Counted from the stretch's first letter, positions 8,314 to 17,306 are shown. The stretch is 64,000 bases of DNA from Roseomonas elaeocarpi (GCF_042433915.1 NZ_JBHLUN010000007.1:62001-126000), one strand, 5' to 3'. Numbers and translations are program-made. The notes: a model not told the origin generated them from the letters alone.

Positions 8314-9789
8314 ATGAACGGCCCCTCGCCGGAAACCCCGGTTCCTCACGACCTCGCGGAGGCCGTGCGCAGTCTGAAGCGCGCCTCCGTGCTGGTGGTG
8401 GGCGACGCCATGCTCGACCGGTTCGTGTATGGAACCGTCGCCCGCGTTTCGCCCGAAGCGCCGATCCCCGTGCTGGCGGTGGAGCGTGAGGTCGCCATGC
8501 CCGGCGGTGCCGGCAACGTGGTGCGCAACCTCACCGCCCTGGGAACCCCGGTCGCCTTCCTGTCGGTGGTGGGCGACGACCAGGCGGGCTCCGACCTGAC
8601 GGCGCTGATCGGCGGCCAGACGGGCGTGGAGCCCTGGCTGCTGGTGCAGGGCGGCCGCGCCACCACCACCAAGACCCGCTTCGTGGCGCAGGGGCAGCAG
8701 CTCCTGCGCGCCGACCACGAGAACCCGGCGGCGATCCACAGCCGCCTCGCCGACCGGCTGGTGCGCATCGCCCAGGACACCATCGCGGCGACCCGGGTGA
8801 TGGTGCTGTCGGACTACCTCAAGGGCGTGCTGTCGGGCGACGTGCCGCAGCGCCTGATCGCCGCCGCCAAGGCCGCCGGCCGCAAGGTGGTGGTGGACCC
8901 CAAGGGTACGGATTACAGCATCTACGCCGGCGCCGACCTCGTGACGCCCAACCGCAATGAGCTGCGCCTGGCCACCGGCCGATCCATCGAGAGCGAGGGC
9001 GCGCTGGTGGATGCCGCCCAGGCGCTGCGGGCGCAGCACGGCTTCGGCGCCGTGCTGGTGACGCGTGCCGAGGATGGCATGACCCTGGTGGAGGATGGCA
9101 GGGTCCATCACTTCCCCGCCGCGGCACCCGAGGTCTACGACGTGTCGGGCGCCGGTGACACGGTGGTGGCGGTGGTGGCCGCCGCCATCGCGGCCGGCCT
9201 GCCCGTCGCGGTGGGCGCGCAGCTGGCCAACATCGCGGCCGGCATCGTGGTGGGCAAGGTCGGCACCGCCGTGGCGCGCGAGGACGACATCCTGGAGGCG
9301 TTGACGCCCGAGCGCGGCACGCTGCGCAAGGTCATGTCGCGCGCCGCCGCCGCCGAGCAGGCGGAGCGCTGGCGCCAGCGCGGCTACCGCGTCGGCTTCA
9401 CCAACGGTTGCTTCGACCTGCTGCATCCTGGCCACGTCCACCTGCTGGAACAGGCGCGGTCTTGGTGCGACCGGCTGATCGTGGGCGTGAATTCCGACGC
9501 CTCGGTGTCGCGGCTGAAGGGTCCCACCCGCCCGATCCAGGGCGAGGCTGCGCGCGCCGCGGTGCTGGCCTCGCTGGCGCCGGTGGACCTCGTTTCGGTG
9601 TTCGAGGAGGACACCCCCACCGAGCTGATCCGCCTGCTGCGCCCCGACGTGCTGGTGAAGGGCGCCGACTACACCATCGAGCAGGTGGTGGGCGGGGAGC
9701 TGGTGATGGAATGGGGCGGCGAGGTGAAGCTGGCCCAGCTGCTGCCGGGCAACTCCACCACCGCCACGGTGGCGCGCATCCGCGGCTGA
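8314..9789 (+). CDS. hldE: Bifunctional heptose-7-phosphate kinase / heptose-1-phosphate adenylyltransferase
   Basis: A 491-residue two-domain enzyme of ADP-heptose synthesis for the LPS inner core. The N-terminal ribokinase-like (PfkB) domain carries GGAGNVVRNL and the DVSGAGDT motif near residue 276, with the catalytic Asp inside it. The C-terminal nucleotidyltransferase domain has GFTNGCFDLLHPGH with the HxGH motif at 371-374. The cytoplasmic enzyme phosphorylates D-glycero-D-manno-heptose 7-phosphate at C1 and, after phosphatase action, adds AMP. I chose the ATG at 8314 over an upstream in-frame GTG at 8278 because family similarity starts soon after. It stands alone, facing away from the EAL-like genes. 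Confidence 0.96.
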   Translation: MNGPSPETPVPHDLAEAVRSLKRASVLVVGDAMLDRFVYGTVARVSPEAPIPVLAVEREVAMPGGAGNVVRNLTALGTPVAFLSVVGDDQAGSDLTALIGGQTGVEPWLLVQGGRATTTKTRFVAQGQQLLRADHENPAAIHSRLADRLVRIAQDTIAATRVMVLSDYLKGVLSGDVPQRLIAAAKAAGRKVVVDPKGTDYSIYAGADLVTPNRNELRLATGRSIESEGALVDAAQALRAQHGFGAVLVTRAEDGMTLVEDGRVHHFPAAAPEVYDVSGAGDTVVAVVAAAIAAGLPVAVGAQLANIAAGIVVGKVGTAVAREDDILEALTPERGTLRKVMSRAAAAEQAERWRQRGYRVGFTNGCFDLLHPGHVHLLEQARSWCDRLIVGVNSDASVSRLKGPTRPIQGEAARAAVLASLAPVDLVSVFEEDTPTELIRLLRPDVLVKGADYTIEQVVGGELVMEWGGEVKLAQLLPGNSTTATVARIRG

Positions 9790-9979
9790 ACCCGGCCGCC
9801 CGGTGGCCGACCGGGTGGTAGCCTGCCCGGTGGCCCGCCGCCCGATGGCCCGATCTCCTGTTGCCGTCTTTGTGCGACGCGGCACTTCCCGCTAGAGCAG
9901 GGTGCGACCCGCCGGAAGCACCCGCGTCGCACACCCGACCGGCCCGCTTCCGGATGCCCGAGGAACCTGAGCCGCCCCC

Positions 9980-11341
9980 ATGCACTGGTCCAGCCTGCTC
10001 GACGCCCGACGCCTCGGCCCCGGCACCGCCGCGCAGGCGGAACTCTTCCCCGGCGAGGACGAGCCGGACCAGAACCCGTTCCAGACCGACGGCGACCGCA
10101 TCGTCTTCTCGCGCCCCTTCCGCCGGCTGCAGCAGAAGACCCAGGCGCACCCGCTGCCCTTCAACGCCCATGTCCGCAACCGGCTGGTCCATACGCTGGA
10201 GGTCGCGGCGGTGGGGCGATCCCTCGGCTACGCCGTGGGCACGCACCTGGCGGAGGAGCTGGCCGAGGCGGGGCGGCGGCCGGACGACCTGGGCTACCTC
10301 ACCCACGCCGTGTGCCTGGCGCACGACATCGGCAACCCGCCCTTCGGCCATGCCGGCGAGGAGGTGATCGCTGCCAACATGACGCGTTGGATGAACGAGG
10401 TGGGCGAGAACAGCGGCCTCGAGCTCGACGCCGACCTGCGCCACTTCGACGGCAATGCCCAGGGCTTCCGCATCCTCACCCATTCCGACGGGCACCGCGG
10501 CACGGGGGGCCTGCGGCTGACGGTGGCGAGCCTCGGCGCCACGCTGAAATACCCCTGGGAAGGCACCGATCCGCGCGCGGCGCGGGGCGGCGTGCCGGGC
10601 GTGAAGTTCAACGTCTTCGCCACCGAGCGCGCGGTGCTGGCCGAGGTGCGCGAGGCCTGCGCGCTGGACGGGCCGCTGCCGCGCCACCCGGCGGTGTGGC
10701 TGATGGAAGCCGCGGACGACATCGTCTACACCCTGGCCGACCTCGAGGACGCGCTGGAACTGGGCATCCTGCGCTACGCGGACTACGCCGCGCTGATCGC
10801 CCCGCTGGCCGAGGTGTCGGCCGTGAGCCTCGACCGCGAGGCCGACGAGATCGGCCGCGTCACGCTGCTGCGCACGCTGGCCACCCGCCGCCTCCAGCGC
10901 GCGGTGACCGAGGCCTTCCTGGTGCATCACGACAGCATCCTCGCCGGCAGCCTCAAGCCGCGCGAAAGCCTGACCGGGCTGCTGGCCGCCACCGCGCCGG
11001 CGCTGCACGACGCGCTGACGGTGGCCGCCGAGCGCACCGAGGAGGTGGTGTTCTTCAACGCCCGCAAGGTCGAGTTCGAGATCGGTGCCCACGACGTTCT
11101 GGGCAAGGCGCTGAGCGTGTTCCTGCCCGCCTGCCTCGCCTTCGCGCAGGCCAATGGCGACGAGGCGCGGCTGACCTTCCGCCAGCGCCAGGCGCTGTCG
11201 CTGCTGCTCGACTACCGGCCCCGCGCGGGGATGAGCAGCAGCGAGGTCATGCGCTGCGCCGTGGATTTCGTGGCGGGCATGACCGACACCTACGCCTCCT
11301 GGCTGGCCGCCAAGCTGCGCGGCCTGGACACCCGGGTTTGA
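9980..11341 (+). CDS. dgt: dGTP triphosphohydrolase-like HD protein
   Basis: A 453-residue HD-superfamily protein of the Dgt family, which removes triphosphate from dNTPs and so limits the nucleotide pool. The metal-binding residues are visible as His71 (VRNRLVHTLEV), His115-Asp116 (CLAHDIGNPPFGHAG) and a downstream Asp in DDIVYTLADLED. The SRPFRRLQQKTQ segment near 44-55 is characteristic. The ATG follows a GAGG. The stop overlaps the likely start of the next gene by four bases (TTGA), a coupling unusual for dgt. Substrate preference among dNTPs cannot be read off the sequence. Confidence 0.93.
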   Translation: MHWSSLLDARRLGPGTAAQAELFPGEDEPDQNPFQTDGDRIVFSRPFRRLQQKTQAHPLPFNAHVRNRLVHTLEVAAVGRSLGYAVGTHLAEELAEAGRRPDDLGYLTHAVCLAHDIGNPPFGHAGEEVIAANMTRWMNEVGENSGLELDADLRHFDGNAQGFRILTHSDGHRGTGGLRLTVASLGATLKYPWEGTDPRAARGGVPGVKFNVFATERAVLAEVREACALDGPLPRHPAVWLMEAADDIVYTLADLEDALELGILRYADYAALIAPLAEVSAVSLDREADEIGRVTLLRTLATRRLQRAVTEAFLVHHDSILAGSLKPRESLTGLLAATAPALHDALTVAAERTEEVVFFNARKVEFEIGAHDVLGKALSVFLPACLAFAQANGDEARLTFRQRQALSLLLDYRPRAGMSSSEVMRCAVDFVAGMTDTYASWLAAKLRGLDTRV

Positions 11342-12273
11342 GCGCCGGCACCGTTCGCCCCGGTCTCCAGCGGCGCGGCGCGGCGGGTGCTGCGCCGCGC
11401 CTCCTCGTCTTCGGGGGCGCCCAGGCGCGACGCATGGCCGCGCTGATGCGGGACCTGCCCGCCCCGGCGGGGCAGTTCGACGTGCTCCACCTCGACCACG
11501 CCGCGCCGGAGCAGCCCGATGCGGCGCTGGCCACCGGCGGGGCGCCAGTGCTGTTGTGGGAACAGGCGCTCGACGCTTCGGTGGGCGCGGCGGCCACGGC
11601 CGCGCGCGACAGGCTGCGGGCCTCGCTGCCGATGGGAACCCCGGTGGTCCGCTTCCCCACCCTTGGCTTCCCGTCGCTCTGGCCCTTCGAGGGGCAGGAC
11701 CCGCGGCTGAACCGGGCGGGCGATGCCGCGCAGTACGCCGGGGGGATCCGCTACCCCTTCACCGACCGCATCGCGCAGGCCGTGGCGGCCGCGCCGGGCG
11801 CCGCCGCGCTGCCCGACGACGCGCTCTACGACCTTTACCTCGAGCGCTTCACGCCCGAGCTTCCCCGCCTCGACCGGCGGCTGGCCGCCGACCGGGCGCG
11901 GCTGGAATGGCGCGACCGGCACAGCGACGTCGCGGTGGCCCCGTTCATCCTGGCGAACTTCCGGAACCGGCGGCTCTTCGCCAATAGCCGGCAGCCCAGC
12001 GGCCCGCTGTTGGGCGAGGTGCTGCGCGGGCTGCTGGCGGCCTCGGCCGATGCGCTGGGCCTCGACGCCCGGGCCGCCCAGAACGGGATCGACCTCCTGA
12101 CCCGGCACCGGCAGGACGATGCCGCGCTCGAAGCGCCCATCAACCCGCTGGTGGCCGGGCACTTCCGCCTCCGCTACGGCCGGGAAGGGGAGCGCACGAC
12201 CCAGGCCGGAACCAGCTGGACCTTTCGCGACTACATCGTGGGCTACATGCGCTGGCGCGCCTACGCCTGCTGA
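11338..12273 (+). CDS. WcbI-like polysaccharide biosynthesis protein
   Basis: About 311 residues if translation begins at the TTG that overlaps the dgt stop; the next in-frame ATG (11434) would cut into the first predicted beta strand (LLVFGGAQ). The central stretch FPTLGFPSLWPFEGQDPRLN and the following IRYPFTDRIAQAV resemble the WcbI family of capsule-related putative acyltransferases. The middle is a helical segment rich in Asp and Arg with a conserved-looking ILANFRNRRLFANSRQPSG. The C-terminus is basic and aromatic (FRDYIVGYMRWRAYAC). WcbI proteins bind CoA and are thought to modify capsular sugar. The assignment rests on motif memory and is moderate. Confidence 0.6.
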   Translation: MSAGTVRPGLQRRGAAGAAPRLLVFGGAQARRMAALMRDLPAPAGQFDVLHLDHAAPEQPDAALATGGAPVLLWEQALDASVGAAATAARDRLRASLPMGTPVVRFPTLGFPSLWPFEGQDPRLNRAGDAAQYAGGIRYPFTDRIAQAVAAAPGAAALPDDALYDLYLERFTPELPRLDRRLAADRARLEWRDRHSDVAVAPFILANFRNRRLFANSRQPSGPLLGEVLRGLLAASADALGLDARAAQNGIDLLTRHRQDDAALEAPINPLVAGHFRLRYGREGERTTQAGTSWTFRDYIVGYMRWRAYAC

Positions 12274-12342
12274 TGCCGGGCCGCCCGGCGACCGGAAGCC
12301 CCGTCGCCGAGGCCAAGGCCACCGGGACCGCCCTAGCCGGGC

Positions 12343-12372
12343 TCGCTCCAGAAAGAGTCGCTCCAGAAAGAC
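12343..12372. repeat. Two tandem copies of a 15-bp unit
   Basis: TCGCTCCAGAAAGAG (12343-12357) is followed directly by TCGCTCCAGAAAGAC (12358-12372), differing only in the last base. It lies in the 154-base gap between the converging WcbI-like gene and mmcB, whose remaining sequence shows nothing else of note. Confidence 0.7.
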
Positions 12373-12427
12373 AGGCCCCGTTCAGGGCAAAGCGCCACGC
12401 CTCCGGGGCGCACGCGCCCGGCCGAGG

Positions 12428-12904
12428 CTACTCGCAACGCAGCGCGGCGCGCATCTCGCTGGCCCCGGCGGGATCGCACAGGGTCGCCAGGCGCCCGGCC
12501 GCGATCACCGCGAAGCGGTGCAGCAGGGATTTCCGCCTCGCCCCCGCCAGTGGCCGGTGCGGGGCGTCGCGCAGCACCGCGGTCTCGTAGCCGTCGGTGC
12601 ACCACAGGCCCACATCCTCCGGGATCAGCGTTTCGTGCGGGAAGTCGCAGTCCACCGCGAAGAACAGCCGGTCGCACCAGTCGAGGTATTCGGGCCATTT
12701 GTTGTCGGACAGGAAGTCGCGCGGGCCGCTCTTCACCTCGATGGCGTTGAGCTGGCCCTCCGGCGTCAGCGCCAGGATGTCGAGGCGGCGGCCGCAGGGG
12801 ATCGGCACTTCCGCCACCGGCGCCCAGCCGAGGCGCGCGCAGTGGCGCATGGCCGCGCGGCACACCATGGCCGTGCGGTCCGGAATGGAAAGGTCGAGGG
12901 GCAT
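12428..12904 (-). CDS. mmcB: MmcB-like DNA repair nuclease
   Basis: A 158-residue single-domain protein of the MmcB family, a PD-(D/E)xK nuclease-like fold linked to DNA repair in alphaproteobacteria. The core is visible: RRLDILAL (Asp42), then NAIEVKSG with Glu56 and Lys58. It continues with DFLSDNKWPEYLDWCDRLFFAVD, characteristic of the family. I start at the ATG at 12904 rather than an upstream TTG because it gives the usual length. The family is often under SOS or cell-cycle control, but I see no clear operator. It stands alone in this window. Confidence 0.85.
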   Translation of the reverse strand: MPLDLSIPDRTAMVCRAAMRHCARLGWAPVAEVPIPCGRRLDILALTPEGQLNAIEVKSGPRDFLSDNKWPEYLDWCDRLFFAVDCDFPHETLIPEDVGLWCTDGYETAVLRDAPHRPLAGARRKSLLHRFAVIAAGRLATLCDPAGASEMRAALRCE

Positions 12905-13144
12905 GGGAACGAATCGGGGACAAAGCGCCGGTCGAGTCAAGCCGGAACCGCCTCGTGGCCGGAATGCGGGGCGGGAAGCCCGCCGGCCTCACGCGAACCT
13001 GCGGGCGAGGTGCCCTTCCTCCACGGGTGGGCATGACCTGGCCCGCGCGTGGCCACCCGCCCCACGTCCCTGCACCCTCCCGCGCGTCCTGGCTGGCCCG
13101 CGAAGGTCCCGTCCCGCGGCGGCCGGGACCGCCGCGGGACGGCG

Positions 13145-13918
13145 TCACTCCTCCAGGATCGCCACCGCCCTGGTCCAGCCGCCCGAGGCAGCGCGGATCT
13201 TCACCGGCAGGCAGGAAATCAGGAAGCCGGTGGCCGGCAGCTGTTCCAGCCCGTGCAGCTTCTCGATCTGGCAGTAGCCCGCCTCGCGCCCGGCCTTGTG
13301 GCCTTCCCAGATCAGGCTGGCATCGCCCGTCTCGGCGTAGCGCCGCAGCGTGTGCGAGAAGGGCGCGTCCCAGCTCCAGCCATCGGTGCCGACGACGCGG
13401 ATGCCCTGTTGCACCAAGTGCAGCGTGCCGTCCCGCCCCACGCCGCAGCCGCGATGGATGTAGTCCTCCTGTCCGTAGCGTGCCCCGGCCGCGGTGTTGA
13501 TCACCACGATCTCGAGCGGGCTCAACCGGTGGCCGATACGCGCCAGCTCGGCGTCGATCTCGGCGGGCGTCACGACGTGGCCATCCGGCAGGTGGCGGAA
13601 GTCGAGCTTCACGCCGGGCTGCAGGCACCAGTCCAGCGGCACCTCGTCGATGGTGATGGCGCGTTCGCCGTTGTTCATGGTGGCGTGATAGTGCCAGGGC
13701 GCATCGACGTGCGTGCCGTTGTGCGTCGAGATCCGCAGCTGCTCCACCGCCCAGCCCTGGCGGTCGGGCAGGTCCTCGGCCCGCAGGCCGGGAAACAGCG
13801 AGGCCACCGCCTCGGCCGTTTCGGCGTGGTGGCTGTATTGGATCGCCACGCGCTGGAACGGCGGGTCCGCCGGAACGTCGTTCTCGATCGGGATGGACAG
13901 GTCGATCAGCCGCCTCAT
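13145..13918 (-). CDS. Cyclase / kynurenine formamidase-like metal-dependent hydrolase
   Basis: A 257-residue protein of the cyclase (KynB-like) family. The metal-binding motif HNGTHVDAPWHYH is at residues 66-78, with the H-x-G-T-H-x-D pattern intact, and there is a later conserved histidine in RVVGTDGW...HTLRRYAE. Members hydrolyse N-formylkynurenine, isatin or related cyclic amides and esters. It is the third gene of an operon with an MFS transporter and fumarylacetoacetase, and its ATG overlaps the previous stop by four bases. That context suggests catabolism of an imported aromatic or keto-acid compound. I do not claim kynurenine as substrate. Confidence 0.88.
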   Translation of the reverse strand: MRRLIDLSIPIENDVPADPPFQRVAIQYSHHAETAEAVASLFPGLRAEDLPDRQGWAVEQLRISTHNGTHVDAPWHYHATMNNGERAITIDEVPLDWCLQPGVKLDFRHLPDGHVVTPAEIDAELARIGHRLSPLEIVVINTAAGARYGQEDYIHRGCGVGRDGTLHLVQQGIRVVGTDGWSWDAPFSHTLRRYAETGDASLIWEGHKAGREAGYCQIEKLHGLEQLPATGFLISCLPVKIRAASGGWTRAVAILEE

Positions 13919-15252
13919 GCCCGTGCTCCTTCCCCCGCGGTGCCGGGTGCCGGCAGGATCGTCCCCCGGCATTCCCCGAAGCCGATCGCGGCGAAGCCCG
14001 GACGCTCGCAGCGGCCGCGCAGGATGATCTCGTCGCCATCCTCCAGGAAGCGCCGGACCTCGCCGTTCGGCAGCGTGGCAGGGCGGGTGCCACCGACCGT
14101 CAGCTCCAGCAGGCTGCTCAGCTCCGCCTCGGTGGGGCCCGAGATCGTGCCGGTGCCGAGCAGGTCGCCGGGCTGAAGGTCGCAGCCGTTGCTCGCGTGA
14201 TGGGTCACCATCTGCGCCGGCGTCCAGTACAGGTGGCGCGCGTTGGAGGTGATGATCACCACCGGCTCCTCGCCCGCCGCCCGCATCCGCGCGGTGCGGA
14301 TCAGCACCGACAACCGTACGTCGAGCCCGCCGGCCGCCTGGTCCGCCGCGTCCAGCAGGTAGGGCAGGGGCGCCGGGTCGCCCTCCGGCCGCGCCATCGC
14401 CGCGACGCGGAACGGCGCCAGCGCCTCGGGCGTCACCACCCATGGCGAGACGGTGGTGGCGAAGCTCTTGGACAGGAAGGGGCCGAGCGGAAACATCTCC
14501 CACCGCTGCACGTCGCGCGACGACCAGTCGTTGAGCAGGCAGAAGCCGGCGATGTGCTCTGCGGCCTGGCCGACCGGCACCGGCTCACCCCGCGCGTTGC
14601 CGCGCCCCAGCACGACGCCCATCTCGAGCTCGAGGTCGAGGCGGCCGCTCGGCCCGTAGCCCGGCGCCCCGCCCACCTCCGCCGGCGGCAGCTGACCCAG
14701 CGGTCGCCGCACCGGCGCGCCGCTGACCTGCACCGAGGAGGCGCGCCCGTGGTAGCCGATCGGCACCCACTTGTAGTTCGCCGGCAGCGGGTTCTCCGGC
14801 GTGAGCAAGGCTCCGGCGGCGCGCGCGTGGTGAATGCCGGCGTAGAAGTCGGAATAGTTGCCGACCGAGGTGGGGCGATGCATCGTCACGCCGTTCTGCG
14901 CGCGCAGCAGCGGCGATAACCGCTCCCGCTCCTCCGCACCCGCGTCCAGCAGGGCCACGAGCCGTTCCCGCAAGGCCGCGAGTTCCGTGCCCGGCAGGGC
15001 GAGCAGGGGATCGAGAAGCGTGGCCCGCGCCGCCGCGGCGCAGCCTTCCGGCAGCAGCCCGGCTTCCGCCACGCCGCGCAGGTTCAGGACCTGATCGCCG
15101 ATGGCGACGCCGATGCTGCGTTCGCCACCCGTGCTCTCGGAAAACAGGCCGTAGGGCAGGTTCTGAATCGGGAAGTCGGTCGCGCCGGTGTTGGCGGATG
15201 CCACCCAGCTGCGCCGGGCGGCGTCGTGCGTGCTGTCGGGCTTGGCGGTCAT
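13915..15252 (-). CDS. fahA: Fumarylacetoacetase
   Basis: A full-length 445-residue fumarylacetoacetate hydrolase, which splits fumarylacetoacetate to fumarate and acetoacetate at the end of tyrosine/homogentisate breakdown. Catalytic and metal residues align with the animal enzyme: Asp135, His142 (FYAGIHHA), Glu208 and Glu210 (LDLELEMG), Asp242 (NDWSSRD) and Lys262 (LSKSF). The start at 15252 follows an AAAGG; the open frame runs further up but lacks family sequence. It lies 13 bases after the MFS gene and overlaps the cyclase gene. No homogentisate dioxygenase or maleylacetoacetate isomerase lies nearby, so the in vivo substrate could be a relative. Confidence 0.93.
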   Translation of the reverse strand: MTAKPDSTHDAARRSWVASANTGATDFPIQNLPYGLFSESTGGERSIGVAIGDQVLNLRGVAEAGLLPEGCAAAARATLLDPLLALPGTELAALRERLVALLDAGAEERERLSPLLRAQNGVTMHRPTSVGNYSDFYAGIHHARAAGALLTPENPLPANYKWVPIGYHGRASSVQVSGAPVRRPLGQLPPAEVGGAPGYGPSGRLDLELEMGVVLGRGNARGEPVPVGQAAEHIAGFCLLNDWSSRDVQRWEMFPLGPFLSKSFATTVSPWVVTPEALAPFRVAAMARPEGDPAPLPYLLDAADQAAGGLDVRLSVLIRTARMRAAGEEPVVIITSNARHLYWTPAQMVTHHASNGCDLQPGDLLGTGTISGPTEAELSSLLELTVGGTRPATLPNGEVRRFLEDGDEIILRGRCERPGFAAIGFGECRGTILPAPGTAGEGARA

Positions 15253-15265
15253 AGGCGGGAACCTT

Positions 15266-16537
15266 TCAAAGCACGGAGGGCTGGGCGGCGGGCAGGCCCG
15301 CGGCCGTATCCGCGCCCTGCCAGCGACGGGTGAAGGCATCGAAGCGCGGCAGGGCAGCGATGGCCAGGGAGCTCACCGCCAGCAGCGCGATGACGCACCA
15401 CAGCGGCACGGTGTAGCTGCCGGTCAGGTCGAACAGGGTGCCGGCCGCGGCCGGGCCGACCGCCGCCCCCACCGCGAACATCGCGTAGATCAGGGCGTAC
15501 AGGAAACCGTAGCGCGCCATGCCGAAGTAGCGGGCGGTGAGGTAGGCGATCAGGTCCACCTCCGCCCCCAGCGACAGCCCGACGAGAACGGCCGCGACCG
15601 GCGCCAGCGCGGGACCGCCGAGCAGCAGCAGGAGGCAGCCGAGCGCGGTCGCCAGAAACATCGCGGCCGCGACGAAGGGGGCGAAGAAGCGGTCGATGAC
15701 GTAGCCGGCCAGGATGCGGCCGCCCAGCACGCCGATGCCGATCACCGAGGCGATGCGCGCCGCCGCCATCGCGTCCAGCCCGGCGTCGCGCAGCAGCGGC
15801 GTGATGTGCACCACCAGCGCCGACACGGCGACGGCGATCGCGGCGAAGCCCAGCCCGATCACCCAGAAGGTGCCGCTGCGCAGTGCGAAGGCCACGGAAG
15901 CGCCGTCGCGCAGCACGGCGGAACGGGCCGCCTCGCCTTCGCGCAGGCCCAGCAGCGCGAAGGGCCAGGGCAGCAGCGCCAGCACCGCCAGGGTCAGGTA
16001 GGCCGTGCGCCAGCCATGTGCCTGGATGATCCAGGCCAGCAGCGGCGGCAGCGCGAAGGCCGCGACGCCGATCCCGGCGAGCGAGATGCCCAGCGCCAGT
16101 CCCCGCCCGCGATCGAACGCGGCGTTGACGGCGCGGGTGTAGTTGATCGGCGTGGCCCCGCTGCCCACCAGCCCCGCCAGCGCGTAGAGCAGGTGAAAGC
16201 CCGTGACCGAGCCTTCGAAGCGGCTGATCGCGAACAACACCGCGGCCAGCAGCGGGATCGACACCAGCGCCACCGGCCGCACGCCGACGCGGTCGATCAG
16301 CCCGCCCAGCAGCGGCGATACCAGCGCCAGCACCACGGTGGTGTAAAGGAACGACGAGGCCACGTCGCCGCGTCCCCAGCCGAACTCCGCCTGCAGCGGC
16401 GCGATGAAGCTGCCCAGGCTGTAGAAGGGCAGGGAGCTGAGCCCCATCGCGCAGCCCACCGTGGCGGCCAGCAGCGCCGGCCAGCCGTGGCGGAACTCGG
16501 CGGGTTTGCCGCCCTCCGCCGGAACAGTCCTGTTCAT
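15266..16537 (-). CDS. MFS transporter
   Basis: A 423-residue major facilitator protein with about twelve hydrophobic segments and the basic loop GGLIDRVGVRPVAL between helices 2 and 3. It starts at the ATG at 16537; the longer open frame upstream would run through the palindrome and lacks family features. It is the first gene of the operon with fumarylacetoacetase and the cyclase, so it probably imports the compound they degrade, although export cannot be excluded. A 16-bp palindrome 54-69 bases upstream and a divergent TetR gene suggest repression that is relieved by a small ligand. Confidence 0.9.
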   Translation of the reverse strand: MNRTVPAEGGKPAEFRHGWPALLAATVGCAMGLSSLPFYSLGSFIAPLQAEFGWGRGDVASSFLYTTVVLALVSPLLGGLIDRVGVRPVALVSIPLLAAVLFAISRFEGSVTGFHLLYALAGLVGSGATPINYTRAVNAAFDRGRGLALGISLAGIGVAAFALPPLLAWIIQAHGWRTAYLTLAVLALLPWPFALLGLREGEAARSAVLRDGASVAFALRSGTFWVIGLGFAAIAVAVSALVVHITPLLRDAGLDAMAAARIASVIGIGVLGGRILAGYVIDRFFAPFVAAAMFLATALGCLLLLLGGPALAPVAAVLVGLSLGAEVDLIAYLTARYFGMARYGFLYALIYAMFAVGAAVGPAAAGTLFDLTGSYTVPLWCVIALLAVSSLAIAALPRFDAFTRRWQGADTAAGLPAAQPSVL

Positions 16538-16590
16538 TCTCTTGGTTCCCGTGGCCGCCGGCTTCGCTGGCCGGCTGGCCAGGACCACGA

Positions 16591-16606
16591 TTGTACGACC
16601 GTACAA
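16591..16606. promoter_or_regulatory. Likely TetR operator between MFS operon and TetR gene
   Basis: TTGTACG-AC-CGTACAA is a perfect 7-bp inverted repeat with a 2-base centre, in the 133-base divergent gap. It lies 54 bases from the MFS start and 65 from the TetR start, so it could sit over both promoters. The short A/T-rich edge (TTGTAC...ACAAATAT) contrasts with the surrounding GC. Binding by the adjacent TetR protein is inferred from position and symmetry. Confidence 0.75.
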
Positions 16607-16670
16607 ATATCGCAAGCCCTCGCGGGAGCTCCTATGAACGGCGCGCGGGAAAACGGCGCGGACGGGGTGG

Positions 16671-17306
16671 ATGCCTGCGGGGGCTGAGAAGATCGAGGAA
16701 GGGCGCGACCGACGCGCGGAGATCCTGCGCGCGGCCGAGCTGCTGTTCGCGGAACGGGGCTACGCGGCCGTGTCGATCCGCGACATCGCGGGCGCGGCCT
16801 CGGTGCCGATCGCCCTCGTCCGCTACTATTTCGGCCGCAAGGAGGAGCTGTTCGGCTTCATCTTCGAGGCGCACCGGCACCTGATCAGCGAGCGCGTGGA
16901 GGGCATCCGCGCCGTCGGTGGCCCGGCGGGCCCGGCGCGGGTCGAACGCATCGTGCGCGCCTGGGCGGAGCCGGTGCTGCGCGAGCGCGCCACGGAAGCG
17001 GCGAACTCCTTTTCCGTGCTGGTGGCGCGCTCCATCTGGGAGGCGGACGCGGTGAACCGCCGCATCGTCGAGCAGTATTACGACCCGCTCGCCCACTGCT
17101 TCCTGGCGGCGATGCGCGAGGCCCTGCCCGGGCGGGACGCGGCGTCGCTGGTGCTGGCCTACGAGTGGTCGCTCGGCGCGCTGCTGACCTTTATCGCCGA
17201 CAACCGGGTGGAGCGCCTGTCCGCCGGCGCCGTCCGCGCCGGCGACCCGCAACAGGCGGAGCGGCTGATCCGCTTCATCGTGGCGGGGTTTCTGGCCAGC
17301 GGCTGA
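16671..17306 (+). CDS. TetR family transcriptional regulator
   Basis: A 211-residue regulator with a TetR-type helix-turn-helix near residues 18-62 (ILRAAELLFAERGYAAVSIR then VRYYFGRKEELF). The rest is a helical ligand-binding domain similar in shape to TetR proteins with the C-terminal domain found in RutR and its relatives. It faces away from the MFS-fumarylacetoacetase-cyclase operon with a perfect palindrome between them, so it most likely represses that operon and itself. The inducer is probably the transported compound or an intermediate. The strength of its ribosome site is unremarkable. Confidence 0.92.
   Translation: MPAGAEKIEEGRDRRAEILRAAELLFAERGYAAVSIRDIAGAASVPIALVRYYFGRKEELFGFIFEAHRHLISERVEGIRAVGGPAGPARVERIVRAWAEPVLRERATEAANSFSVLVARSIWEADAVNRRIVEQYYDPLAHCFLAAMREALPGRDAASLVLAYEWSLGALLTFIADNRVERLSAGAVRAGDPQQAERLIRFIVAGFLASG

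Noticed and set aside
10312..11337. A long upstream extension of the WcbI-like gene inside dgt
   Set aside because: It is the +2 shadow of dgt, with Arg/Gly/Ala-rich sequence.
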